From NCBI RefSeq assembly GCF_028372415.1, contig NC_092874.1:335996651-336060650 (forward strand): a DNA stretch of 64,000 nucleotides, in the 5' to 3' direction. Shown piece by piece: positions 11,655 to 21,200 of the stretch (position 1 is its first letter; every line of letters begins with the position of its first letter). The translations under genes and the position numbers were made by a program. Below the pieces are notes generated by a model, which saw nothing but the letters and a program-made list of their open reading frames with translations, was not told the DNA's origin and ran no database searches. Origin of the DNA: Notamacropus eugenii. Its lineage: Eukaryota; Chordata; Mammalia; Diprotodontia; Macropodidae.

Positions 11655-12130
11655 AAGTCATTGGCCTCCATCTGTTCCATTCTAATTTTGAAAGAACTAT
11701 TTTCTTCAGTGAGCTTTTGAACCTCCTTTTCCATTTGGCTAATTCTGCTTTTGAAAGCATTCTCCTCCTCATTGGCTTTTTGAACCTCTTTTGCCAATTG
11801 AGTTAGCCTATTTTTCAAGATGTTATTTTCTTCAGCATTTTTTTGGGTCTCCTTTAGCAGGGTGCTGACCTGCTTTTCATGCTTTACTTTCATCTCTCTC
11901 ATTTCTCTTCCCAGTTTTTCCTCCACCTCTCTAACTTGATTTTCAAAATCCTTTTTGAGCTCTTCCATGGCCTGAGCCCATTGGGTGGGCTGGGATACAG
12001 AAGCCTTGACTTCTGTGTCTTTCCCTGATGGTAAGCATTGTTCTTCCTCATCAGAAAGAAAGGGAGGAAATACCTGTTCCCCAAGAAAGTAACCTTCTAT
12101 AGTCTTATTTTTTTTCCCTTTTCTGGGCAT
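11651..12130 (-). CDS. HAL1 ORF1, 5' half (coiled-coil part), 159 codons
   Basis: Starts MPRKGKKNKTIEGYFLGEQ. From about residue 55 it becomes Lys/Glu-rich with heptad-like spacing (two similar KEVQKxxEEN blocks at roughly 105-150), as expected of the L1 ORF1p coiled coil that trimerises the protein. It ends ...MEQMEANDL with TGA at 11651-11653. L1 ORF1p is normally about 300-370 aa in one frame, so this is only the first half. An extra T in GACTTATGA shifts the frame. Start chosen because the MPRKG start is shared with copies 1 and 3. Confidence 0.75.
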   Translation of the reverse strand: MPRKGKKNKTIEGYFLGEQVFPPFLSDEEEQCLPSGKDTEVKASVSQPTQWAQAMEELKKDFENQVREVEEKLGREMREMKVKHEKQVSTLLKETQKNAEENNILKNRLTQLAKEVQKANEEENAFKSRISQMEKEVQKLTEENSSFKIRMEQMEANDL

Positions 12131-13180
12131 TTTCCCAGCCAGTGACTTGACTTCTGAGTATTCTCTTCACACCCACTTTGCCTCTAGATCCTCCCAGCCA
12201 ATGCTTGGGATCTGATATTCAAATGCTTCTTCCCAGCCTCAGGGCTTTGGGTGGGGGTGGGGCTGCTATTCAGTATGAGATTAAGTTCAGGTGCTCAGGT
12301 GGGGGCAGGGCCACCTCACAGGCTCAGTTCCCTCAGGGGGTTTATGCAGAGACCTTCAACAATGGATCTGGGCTCTTGCCTGCTTGGGGAGTCCCTGTCT
12401 GCTGCTGCCTCTGTTGCTGCCTCCCAAGGGGGCCTGAGTTACGGGGGCACCCCACTCCCCTCTTGGCAAGCCAAGAAGACCCTCTCACCAACGTTTGGGG
12501 CCTGTGGGTGGAGGGACCCGTGTGGCTGCTGGAGATTCCGTCCTGAAGCCTGCTCGGATCTGCTCCTCTTGGTGCTGCATGGCCAAGGCAGGGCTGGGCT
12601 CTGCTCTGGTCCAGTGTGCGACAGACCTTTAGCGAGAGGTTTTCAAGGCTCTCTGGAGCAGAAATCTCATTTGCTCCATTGTTCTGTGGCTTCTGCTGCT
12701 CCAGAATTTGTTCGGAGTTTTTTTTTTTACAGATATTTTATGGGCTGTGGGTTTTGGAGCTAGCCTATGTGTGTCTTTCTACTCTGCCATCTTGGGTCCA
12801 TCCCCCCAAAAATATTTATAGCAGCACTCTTTGTGGTGGCCCAAAACTGGAAATCAAGGGGATGCCCATCAATTGGGGAATGGCTGAATCAATTATGGTA
12901 TATGAATGTAATGGAGTACTGTTGTGCCATAATGAACAAGAAGACTTCAGAGAGGCCTGGAAGGACTTATATGCTCTGATGCTGAGTGAAAGGAGCAGAA
13001 CCAGGAGAACTTTGTGCACAGCAACGACCATAGTGTGCAAGAGTTTTTTCTGGTAGACTTGGAACTTTGTAATAACGCAAGAACTTAAAAAAAAAAAATT
13101 CCCAGTGGTCTTCTAAGACAAAATGCCTTCCACATTCAGAGAAAGAACTATGGAATTCATCCACAGAATGTAGCAGATCA

Positions 13181-13184
<4 letters not shown>

Positions 13185-13210
<26 letters not shown>
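13185..13210. repeat. (TG)n microsatellite
   Basis: TG dinucleotide run in the L1 3' UTR. Confidence 0.9.
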
Positions 13211-13211
<1 letters not shown>

Positions 13212-13565
13212 TATGTTTTGATTTGTTATATGATTTCTTCCATTTATTTTAGTTTGTCTACACAGCATGACTATAGTGAAAATGTATTCAATAGGAAAGT
13301 ATATGTAGATCCTATATAGAATTGTGTGCCATCTTGGGGAGGGAGGAGGGTGATGGGGGGTAGGTGGGGGGAAATCTAAGTTTTATGGTAGTGATTTTAG
13401 AACATTAAAAGAATAAATTAAAAAAAATCGTATTAACCAATGACTTATCTTTTTATTGTCTTTTCATAAAAACAACTCCTAGTTTTATTTATTAAGGTAG
13501 AAAAAGGATAAAGTATGAGTTTGGAAGGCTGGTGGGGAGTGACAGGATACTGGATAAATCTAGAG

Positions 13566-13665
13566 CAGGGTGTAGGGGGAAACCTGTGGCCTCTGAGCTA
13601 CATGGGGCCCTCTAGGTCCTCAAGTGTGACCCTTTGACTGAATTCAGATGAAGTTTGGCTAGAAG
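13566..13665. mobile_element. hAT-type transposon end fragment
   Basis: Starts CAGGGTGTAGGGGGAAACCT and continues '...GGGGCCCTCTAGGTCCTC...CCCTTTGACTGAATTCAG'. This resembles hAT (Charlie-like) non-autonomous elements with CAGGGGT ends. The other end was not found. Confidence 0.45.
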
Positions 13666-14890
13666 AAAGAGAACTGTCCATTATTCTTTTATCCTATTTT
13701 AGCCAATGGAAAACAAGTGGGTACTTAACATTTACTATTTTAAAAATTTACCTTTATCTCTCTGTTGGACACGTAGCTTTTGCTGGCAACAAACAGTTGT
13801 ATTTCAAACTGGAAAAAATATAGAGGGAGAAAATTAAGTATGGAAAATACTTTGCTCGACACTTTTCTCCATTCAAAAAGGGAATGGGGTGGGGTGGGTG
13901 GGGAGATTGGCTATGTGACAGGACAAAATGAAAGACTCAATACAAAGTGCTGTTGGGCAACATCTGTTTCGGTAATTATGCTGATGATTGTGCAAACAAA
14001 CTAAATATTGGACCAAATGGCATGCTGCTTTTGGAAAACTAATAGAGGAATATTTGCCAGCAATATGCATGCTCAGCTTGAAGGATGATGAGTGTTGATA
14101 ATGAAATTTGCTTTCTGTAGAAATTAAAGAAAAACTCAGTTGGCAAATAGATGTAGGAACCCCATAGCCAACCACAGATAAAATGTGTACCTGATGATAG
14201 AATTGTTATGTGTTTAAGTTACTTTTGATAGTGTCTGAAGGCTATAGTTTTGGTATCAAAAAACACGAAGCTCTTTTTTTGCAGTTTGGCAAACCAACCA
14301 ACCCCAAAACAAAAACAAACCTTGGCTCTTTTTGAAATGTTAACTGGTTACAGCATCCATTAGATTCAGAATAGTCACGAATCATAACTCAAGGGGAGAC
14401 CAAAACTCTTACTGATTTTTTTTTCTTTTGCCTGAGAATGGGACTGACACATTGCTGCCCTGACTTCACCTTGTGATACCCTCCTAGGACTTCTGCTATA
14501 ATCCTGGGGCTTTGAGTTAGAAGACTCAGAAAGTCTTGGGTTATTCCAAGGATTTCTGTCATCTTCCCCCACCATGAATACATATATCAGCCAAAATTCT
14601 TCCCCACTGTGAGCAGTCCCTTATGGTTGCCAACAATTTTGACTTTACCACTTGTGAATCAAGGCTCTTACCACATGTGGAAAAGAGTCAGTCAAGAATA
14701 CCCTAGAGAATATTAGGAAAGCATGCATGTGTGTTTGCCTTCCACTTATAGTCTTCTGTTATACCCACACTTCTGCCTAGTACAGGGTATCTGGTTTTAA
14801 ATTTGGTTACTTTAGAAATATGTGTTAAAAACTTAGAAAAATATGTGATAGGTTAATTATTTGAGATTTCAAAATATTGATGTATTTTTT
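13666..14890. other. Intergenic, no gene seen
   Basis: Several overlapping open frames of 64-100 codons on both strands have no recognisable motif and are in conflict with each other. No repeat family recognised. Confidence 0.5.
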
Positions 14891-14894
14891 ATTA

Positions 14895-15104
14895 GAATTT
14901 GACATAACCACCATCTTGTGCTATATATTGCCCTAATTGATTTTTGTGCCCTATAAAAACTTTTATCAGCGGCTGCTCAGTGACTGAAAGAATTGCATTT
15001 GAAATCCTAGCCTGAAGATCATTCAAAGAATGAGGTTTTGATGCCTACATGACAATTTTGAGGTGACCCCACAAGAAAAAGCTTAAAGGAGATAAATCAG
15101 GTGA
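14895..15104 (-). pseudogene. Tc1/mariner-type (DDE_3) transposase C-terminal relic
   Basis: Seventy minus-strand codons in one frame with a single stop. They begin SPDLSPLSFFLWGHLKIVM and then read ASKPHSLNDLQARI and IAQDGGYVKF. The SPDL-x-P-x-(D)-F-F-L-W-G-x-L-K pattern is the C-terminal signature of IS630/Tc1/mariner-superfamily transposases. The third catalytic Asp expected after SPL is Ser here. The element is a dead fragment; the N-terminal two thirds are missing. Confidence 0.7.
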
Positions 15105-15185
15105 CCTAAGGTGGCAGAGCAAAAGGATCATCTATCTTGATCCATGAGTTAGAAGAAGTATTGCATACACAATACATAATCACAG

Positions 15186-15385
15186 GATGTCCCATTTTTT
15201 TTAAGGTGAAAATTAAAAATTTATTATTGAAATTCACAAAACTAAGTAAGTATAAAAGAATTTAAATAATTAAATGTTCAACTAATCTTTTTTATATATT
15301 TATAGCATTCATAGCATTTATACATTTATAGCATTCTTAAGTTAGGAGAGCCTTAAACTGCACTTAGCCTTTTGGGACATGCTAT
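15186..15385. mobile_element. AT-rich MITE-like element with GATGTCCCA ends
   Basis: The left end reads GGATGTCCCATTTTTTTT and the right end reads GCCTTTTGGGACATGC, which are imperfect inverted repeats about 200 bp apart. The right terminus (15355-15379) is nearly identical to 60805-60829. It may be a deletion derivative of the transposon whose transposase relic lies just to the left. Confidence 0.5.
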
Positions 15386-15389
15386 ATGC

Positions 15390-16669
15390 AGTGACCTAAG
15401 ACCACCAGACAGTGTCTGAATCTAGTAGGAGAGAATAGCTCCTTTAGGGATTTATGATATCTCACTCACTCGGTGTTAATGTTTAGATACTTAATGGCCT
15501 TGAGCATTCTTCTTTGGGAATGGGAATCAGAAACTTATACAATCCATGTAAACAGTTTCATCACAGACTACTTCTAAAGGTTCTGTTTCTTGCAAATGGA
15601 GTAGCCAAGTCATGTTTCCAGACTGACACAAATAGACACAAAAACTCCATACGCATAATGATAACACTGGAAAATGATATTCAAGTAAACTATTATGAAC
15701 ACTGACATTCTAGGTCTCCTATTTTCTACCAATCTGTGTCTTGTAAACATTCTCTCACCATGGGATCTTCTCAAACCAAGTAGAACATTTTCCCCTCATC
15801 ACTCTATTCCACCAAATAACAGTTCCTGCTCTCTCTCCATTGATGCAATCCAGCACCCTTCCTATTTGCCTGTATATCCAAAGGTACCAATTCCCAGAGT
15901 AATCAATAGTTCCCTTTATCAGCTGCCCTTATAACATTTCTTTGACTGCCAATAGCAATATATGAATATCCGTCTACTTCCAAATCACACAGTGAATCTT
16001 CTGACACCAAGAGGTAAAGAGTTGAGGTGGGAAGAAGGAAAAAACCAAACTGGTTGGTTATTTGACAACAGTAGATATGGCAACATGTCTAACATGGCAT
16101 ATTCCCATTTTGATCATTAAGGAAACCAATCCCAGAGAGTTTACAGTGATATCAGTCCTATCTTATGTATTAAGAAGGGGGAAAGGACAAAAGATGGAAG
16201 GAATGAGGATACCCATATAAATATACATGTTCAGCATGTATTTACATGGAGGCAAGAGATCGTCTCATCCCCAAAAGGAATGTCTGGAGAGAAATTCCAG
16301 GCATGAATGAGGTGAAACTTGCATAGGGTTCTTCCTAAAATGTGACCAGGAGGTTAGAGTGAGCCTTTAAGCCCGCCAAGTCTAGCCCCCTCATTTTGCG
16401 TATGAGGAAACTGAGGCACAGAACTCTTATCGTGTGTGCGTTGACCTCATCACCTATTTGTACATTCCTGGGTTCTGTTCACTTCACTCTGCATCAATTC
16501 ATATATGTCTTGCCAGGAAACCTGTTCAACTTTAAACTGTCTTTAACTTCTGGATGTTCCCTTCTCCTTTATCATTGTTTTCCACACCACAAAGCTGATC
16601 ATTTGTGCCATCTGCTCTAATATTGTTGAGTGCAGATGAACAAAGTGATAAAACTCTGCTGACTACATG
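15390..16669. other. Intergenic, no gene seen
   Basis: Short open frames only. A MIR-like end (minus) is visible at about 16385-16415 ('TATGAGGAAACTGAGGC'). Nothing else recognised. Confidence 0.45.
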
Positions 16670-17480
16670 CCAATATTTTTATTTTTCCCCGATTGACTAT
16701 TGCATTCTCCCCAATAGTTGTTTCAAACCTTTCCTTCTTTTCTCAATTCACCTACATCACAGCCTCCCTGTCTCTTAGAAGATCTTGTTTCATATTACTG
16801 AAAAAGACTGAGGCCATCTGTCTTGACCTGTCCCTCCTACCCAATACTATACTTCAAACACCTCAACATTATCCCCTAATTTTTCCTCCTTTGCTCCAGT
16901 GTTAGATGAAGAGATAGCTCTTGATCCATCACTCTCTCTAGTCCCTCTGGAAGACTGTCCCTTCAATCAAACCCTCACCTTAATTTTCAGCCTCTTATCT
17001 AAGGTTACCTTACTACTGAGTCCTTCTTTCCTGCATAGAAACATGTCCAGATTTCCTCTATATTTAATTTTTTTCCCCACAAAGCTGTTTGCACTCATTG
17101 CCTTCACCTCTCCACTTCTCACTCCTCAGCTCTTTCTTATTTGACTTATTTGACTTCTGTTCTATGGTTCAGGTCACCAATGATTTTTTTTATTGCTAAA
17201 TCAAATAGTCTTTTTCTCAAGATCTAATCTTTCTCTTTCTCTATGTATCATTTGACAATATTGATCACCCCTTTCTTTTGGATAGTTTTTTTCATCTTTT
17301 TTTTCTTTCCTGCATGACACTGCTCTCTCCTGATTTTCTTTCTCCTTGATGTATCAATCCTTGGTTTATTTTGTTTCTTGGTTTATTATGTATCTCAGAT
17401 CCCTAAACATCAGTGAAACTCAGGTCTCTGTCCTGGACCTTTTCTTCTGTCTTTACATTCTCTTTAGGTCTTTGTAGATA
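16670..17480 (+). mobile_element. L2/CR1-type LINE, reverse-transcriptase part
   Basis: Plus-strand translation in broken frames gives the L2/CR1 RT landmarks: an FDNIDHPFLLDSF-like block at about 17250-17290, DTALS-like at about 17318-17332 and a QVSVLDLFF-like block at about 17420-17450 (family GVPQGSVLGP). The three open frames of 70-81 codons are pieces of it. Many stops. Confidence 0.65.
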
Positions 17481-17529
17481 TAGTAGAATCTTATCATAAC
17501 GAATATCAGTATAACAAAGGATTATACAG

Positions 17530-18085
17530 GGTTCCAAAGAGTCTTAATATAGTTTTCTTTGAGCCACAAGTGGGAGTTGGGTGAAAGGTGGACACCAAAG
17601 GTAGATGAGCAGCCCTGAAAAGGGCATGATGAATCCTCAAATCAAAGGAGCTAGTCCTTTCCGAACATCCCTGTGGCTCCAAGAGGAAGCAGCATGTGCA
17701 GTGGCTACACCCCATTAAAAACCATCTTGGCAGATGGGCTAAGACAGGTTGAGGGTAACTGACAGCCCTCAGAACTGTTGGTGAGTTAGGAGGAGGTCTA
17801 CTCCAAGCGTGTGAAGGTGTCCCCCTGGGGAAATGGGCAGAGGAAAACAATTTATTCCAACATCCATGAAGTGGCTGAAATAGGGGCTGTGGAGCATCTA
17901 GAACTCGGTTAGACAGGTCACTGCCAGTTACTTGTGACTTGTCTTGCCACTGGACTCCCTGACTCCCCAGAGACAGTGAGGCGTATGACTTTGTGCAACT
18001 CTGTCTCACTTAAATCCAATTCGCTGATAAGTCAAGACATCACCCTACAATGTCATTGGTCCTCTTCAGAAACAAACGAGAACAA
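17530..18085 (-). mobile_element. Marsupial repeat 'A', long copy, minus
   Basis: Reverse complement contains GAAGAGGACCAATGACATTG, then TTGGATTTAAGTGAGACAGA, then a longer body also seen in plus sense at 24.86-25.06 kb. The 167-codon minus open frame (17506-18009) lies entirely in this repeat, so it is not counted as a gene. Confidence 0.65.
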
Positions 18086-18350
18086 CAACAGATAACTGCA
18101 GTTATCAGTTTTCACGAATTTAAACGTGTGGCAAGTACAGTAAGCAGGCCAGTATTGCTGGACTATAGAGTGTGGAGAAGGGAGAAAAGACTAAGAAGAC
18201 TGGAAAGATAGGAAGGGGCCAGGTTATAAAGAGCTTTAAATGGCAAACAGAGTAGTTTATATTTGATCCTGGAGTTAATAGGGAGCTACTGACATTAGAG
18301 AGAGGGCTCAGATAGATTTGTATTTTAGGAACATCACTTTGGCAGCTGTG

Positions 18351-18594
18351 GGCAGCTAGGTGGTGTAGTGGATAGAGTGCTGGACCTGGAGTCAGGAAGA
18401 CTCATCTTCCTAAGTTCAAATCCAACCTCACACACCTACTAGCTGGCCCTGGGCAAGTCACTTAGCCTTGTTTGCCTCAGTTTCCTCATCTTAAAATGAT
18501 CTGGAGAAGCAAATGGTGAACTACTCTATTACTTCTCCCAAGAAAACCCCAAATGAGGTCACAAAGAGGCTATGACTGAAATGACCCAACACGA
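18351..18594 (+). mobile_element. tRNA-derived SINE with perfect 12-bp TSD
   Basis: Starts GGCAGCTAGGTGGTGTAGTG and ends in the RTE-like tail. Both sides carry TTGGCAGCTGTG (18339-18350 and 18595-18606). It inserted into repeat 'E'. Confidence 0.93.
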
Positions 18595-18639
18595 TTGGCA
18601 GCTGTGTGGAAGACTGATTGGAATGGGGAGAGGCTTGAG

Positions 18640-18890
18640 TCCATCATCATTAACATCATACTAATAACAATAACATTTGTGTAGTGTTTAAAGGTTTTTA
18701 GAGCACTTCGCAAATATTATCTCATTTCATCTTCCCAAGAACCTACTCTGGGGAACAGATACTCTTATCCTCTCCATTTTACAGGTGTAGAAATCGAGAC
18801 AGAGGTTGTGACTTGTCAAGAGTCATATGACTATTAAATATCAGAGTCTGTGTTTGACCTCAGGTCTTCCTGACCTGCTGGCAATTAAGA
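18640..18890 (-). mobile_element. MIR/CORE-type SINE, minus
   Basis: Plus strand reads '...TTTAGAGCACTTCGCAAATA...CCATTTTACAGGTGTAGAAA...TTGACCTCAGGTCTTCCTGA', the reverse of a MIR-like SINE. Confidence 0.75.
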
Positions 18891-19324
18891 GGCTGTTGCA
18901 ATAGTTCAGAAATGAGTTGATGGGGACATGAGCCAGAACCAGAGTTGTGTGAGTGGACAGATGGGGATTTATGCTAGAGATTTTATGAAGCTAGAAAGGG
19001 CAAGATTTGACCACAACTGGATATGTGGGTAAGAGCAAAGAATTGAGAATGCCACTGAGGTTGTAAAAGTCATGGAGAAGTTCAAAAGATGACTGAGTTT
19101 TTCTGGAAAGATGAAACGTTCTGGTCTAGACAGATGGAATTTGGGATACCTGTGAAATGTCCAATGGAATGTTTGAAATGTCCAAGAGGCAGTTTGTGAC
19201 AGGAGAATGACTGACTATACATCTAGGAATCATTTATACAGGAGTGATAACTGAACTCCTGGGAGCTGACTAGTGAGAGAGTATAGAGAGAAAAATAAGA
19301 GGGTCCAGGGCACAGCATTGGGTA

Positions 19325-19400
19325 AATCACAACTTTATACATAGTACAGTGCCTGGCACGTGGTGATGCTTAATAAATGCTTGTTGATTGATTGATAGAA
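19325..19400 (+). mobile_element. L2 3' terminus
   Basis: ACAGTGCCTGGCACGTGGTG followed by CTTAATAAATGCTTGTTGAT is the L2 3' end. Confidence 0.75.
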
Positions 19401-19434
19401 AGGAGAATGACATTTGGATGTCACAATGGATCGA

Positions 19435-19675
19435 TGGAGTACTAGACTTTGGGTGAGGAAGACCTGAATTTAAATTTGCTCTCAGACACTTAATAGTTGT
19501 GTGACCCTGGGCAAGTCATAACCCATAGTCACTCTTTGCTTTAGTTTCCTAATCTCTTAGATAGGGATAATAATAGCACCTTCCTCCATGGTTATTGTGA
19601 AAATCAAAGAAGGTAATACTTGTACTTTGCAAACCTCGAAGTGCCATATAAATGTACTTTTCTTCTTCTCCTTCC
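19435..19675 (+). mobile_element. tRNA-derived/MIR-like SINE, plus
   Basis: GGAGTACTAGACTTTGGGTG, then GACCCTGGGCAAGTCATAAC and a tail with TACTTTGCAAACCTCGAAGT. Confidence 0.8.
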
Positions 19676-19794
19676 TCTTCTTCCTTATTATATTATGTCG
19701 TGCTATTATCTCCTTTGACAGTAAACCCTGAGGGTCTTTCCCTCCCAGTTTGATTTTTTTTTTATTAAAGGCAACATTCCCTTGACTTGCTGCT

Positions 19795-19975
19795 TTTTTA
19801 AAAATTTTTTTATTTTTTTAAAATTAATTAATTTATTTTCAGTTTTCAATAATCACTTCCATAAGTTTTAAATTTTCTCCCCCTCCTTCTCCTTTCCTTC
19901 CCTGAAATAGCATTTTATATGGGTTCTGCATATACATTCTTATTAAACACATTTTCACATTTGCCTTGACTCACT
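19795..19975 (-). mobile_element. L1 3' terminus, minus
   Basis: The minus strand ends with '...ATGGAAGTGATTATTGAAAA' and an A/T-rich tail. It matches the 3' end of the L1 at 13.38-13.42 kb and the copy at 24.39-24.53 kb. Confidence 0.6.
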
Positions 19976-19979
19976 TCTT

Positions 19980-20245
19980 AAAAAGACCTATTCACTGAGT
20001 GGGCATTACCTCACTCAAAGTGAGAACCTGAGAAGACCTTAGTTTAAAATGGTTAGGATCTCCCATTGCATTCTGGGCTGTCTCCAGTCATCCTGATGAA
20101 TACCTGGTCACTGAACCCAAATGACTCTGGAGGAGAAAGTGAGGCTGGTGACATTGCACAGTCCTCCACTCAAATCAAAGTCAATTGCAAGCCATGTTAC
20201 CCTGTTGTCATGGTCCTCTTCAAGGGACAAACACAACATTATGTT
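19980..20245 (-). mobile_element. Marsupial repeat 'A', minus
   Basis: Plus strand carries the reverse complement of the family: GTCTCCAGTCATCCTGATGA, then CACTCAAATCAAAGTCAATT, then CATGGTCCTCTTCAAGGGAC. Open frames here are shadows of the repeat. Confidence 0.8.
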
Positions 20246-20249
20246 ATTA

Positions 20250-20914
20250 TTGTTATCATTATTTAACAAGACTGCCACATATAGTGTTCTGGATTTCAGC
20301 AAGTTGCTCTCATCCTGAATATACACAGAGATAGACAGCTATCGCCTATCTGATGGGTCACTGTGACCATGGTAGAGAACATTTTTCTTTTCAATATGGT
20401 GATTGCATTGTGCAAAATGAGACAATCACTTTCATCAAGAGCTTTACAGGAAGGGTGATGCAAAGAACAGATCATTTGAAATACAAGCTGCACAGGCACC
20501 TTTTATGATTTAGAAAGGATCAACATGCCAAACATTGTAATATGCCATCCCTCCCTTTCTGTCTGCTCATTGTCACATCATTATCTTGAGAATTTTATCT
20601 CTTATCAGATTATTTTTAACTGGAGATGGCTATTATAGATAAGAAGCTGAGCTGCATTAAGGTCTATATTCTAAAAACTAAATTAGAAATGTTTCCTATT
20701 GTTGTGGTCCTTAATATTTTCAGTAATATTCTCCATCAAACAGTTATTTGCTGGCTAAAGATGTTGACTTTTCCTTTGCTGCATTATCTTTTCAGAATTA
20801 ATGTATGTGAAGCCCTGGGTGTCTCAGAAATCAGTCAGGATGAATAAGCAAAGTTTTTTCGAGAAAGAAGTTTGCAGGAGAAAACAAACTGATTCTCTGG
20901 GATGGTGAATGGAC
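20250..20914. other. Intergenic, no gene seen
   Basis: No repeat or gene recognised. A 73-codon plus frame (20626-20847) has no motif I can assign. Confidence 0.45.
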
Positions 20915-21200
20915 CCTAAACTCTTGTTCTTGTGTTTGTCCTTGATTCTTGAAGAAGACCATGACATCAAGATGATGACATGACTTGCAGTTGAGGTTGA
21001 TTTGAGTGAGGGAGGGCTGTGCACGGTCACCAACCTCACTCTTCTCCTGAGTCATCTGGGTCCAGTGACCTGATATTCATCAGGATGACTGGAGATGGCC
21101 CAGGATGCAATGTGAAACCCTGGCTCTTTCAGACTAAGGTCTTATCACTTTCTCACCTTGAGTGACATACATCCATTCAATGAATAGCCTTCTTTAAGTA
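20915..21200 (+). mobile_element. Marsupial repeat 'A', plus
   Basis: GAAGAAGACCATGACATCAA, then GAGTGAGGGAGGGCTGTGCA, then CATCAGGATGACTGGAGATG. Confidence 0.8.

Larger units (their letters stand above)
10059..12807 (-). mobile_element. Full-length HAL1 copy 2 (about 2.75 kb), minus
   Basis: On the minus strand the order is: 5' end (ACCCAAGATGGCAGAGTAGA near 12795), a roughly 680-bp 5' UTR, ORF1 from 12130, an (AC)n tract at 10882-10916, a long purine-rich 3' UTR, and a poly(A) tail at about 10060-10075. It is flanked by a short duplication (C)AAAAATAT at 10051-10058 and 12808-12815. There is no ORF2, which is the HAL1 ('half LINE-1') organisation. It must be mobilised in trans by an L1. 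Confidence 0.9.
9699..13422 (+). mobile_element. 5'-truncated L1 with 15-bp TSD, split by a nested HAL1
   Basis: The L1 3' end starts at 9699 and reads to 10050. It is interrupted by a HAL1 (10059-12807) and resumes at about 12816 ('...TATAGCAGCACTCTTTGTGG') to a poly(A)-like end near 13422. The whole is flanked by the 15-bp duplication AAAAATCGTATTAAC at 9684-9698 and 13423-13437. Joined L1 length is about 1 kb. Protein-level remnants of the ORF2 end (TPFDPAISLL-like, 9980-10000) are visible. This gives a clear relative age: L1 first, HAL1 later. Confidence 0.92.
18130..19330 (+). mobile_element. Ancient mammalian repeat 'E', split by two SINEs
   Basis: Reads 'TTTATATTTGATCCTGGAG...GGGAGCTACTGA...CACTTTGGCAGCTGTG', then resumes '...TGTGGAAGACTGATTGG' and later 'GAGGCTGTTGCAATAGTTCA'. 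The same order occurs at 32.98-33.62 kb and 47.48-48.56 kb. I do not know the class; it may be non-coding sequence of an L2/CR1-like element. Confidence 0.6.

Noticed and set aside
12178..13056. Plus open frames of 122-170 codons
   Set aside because: They are antisense to the HAL1 5' UTR (GC-rich, hence few stops) and then run into L1 3' sequence.
17506..18009. A 167-codon minus open frame
   Set aside because: It lies entirely within marsupial repeat 'A', whose body recurs at 24.86-25.06 kb. No protein family resemblance.
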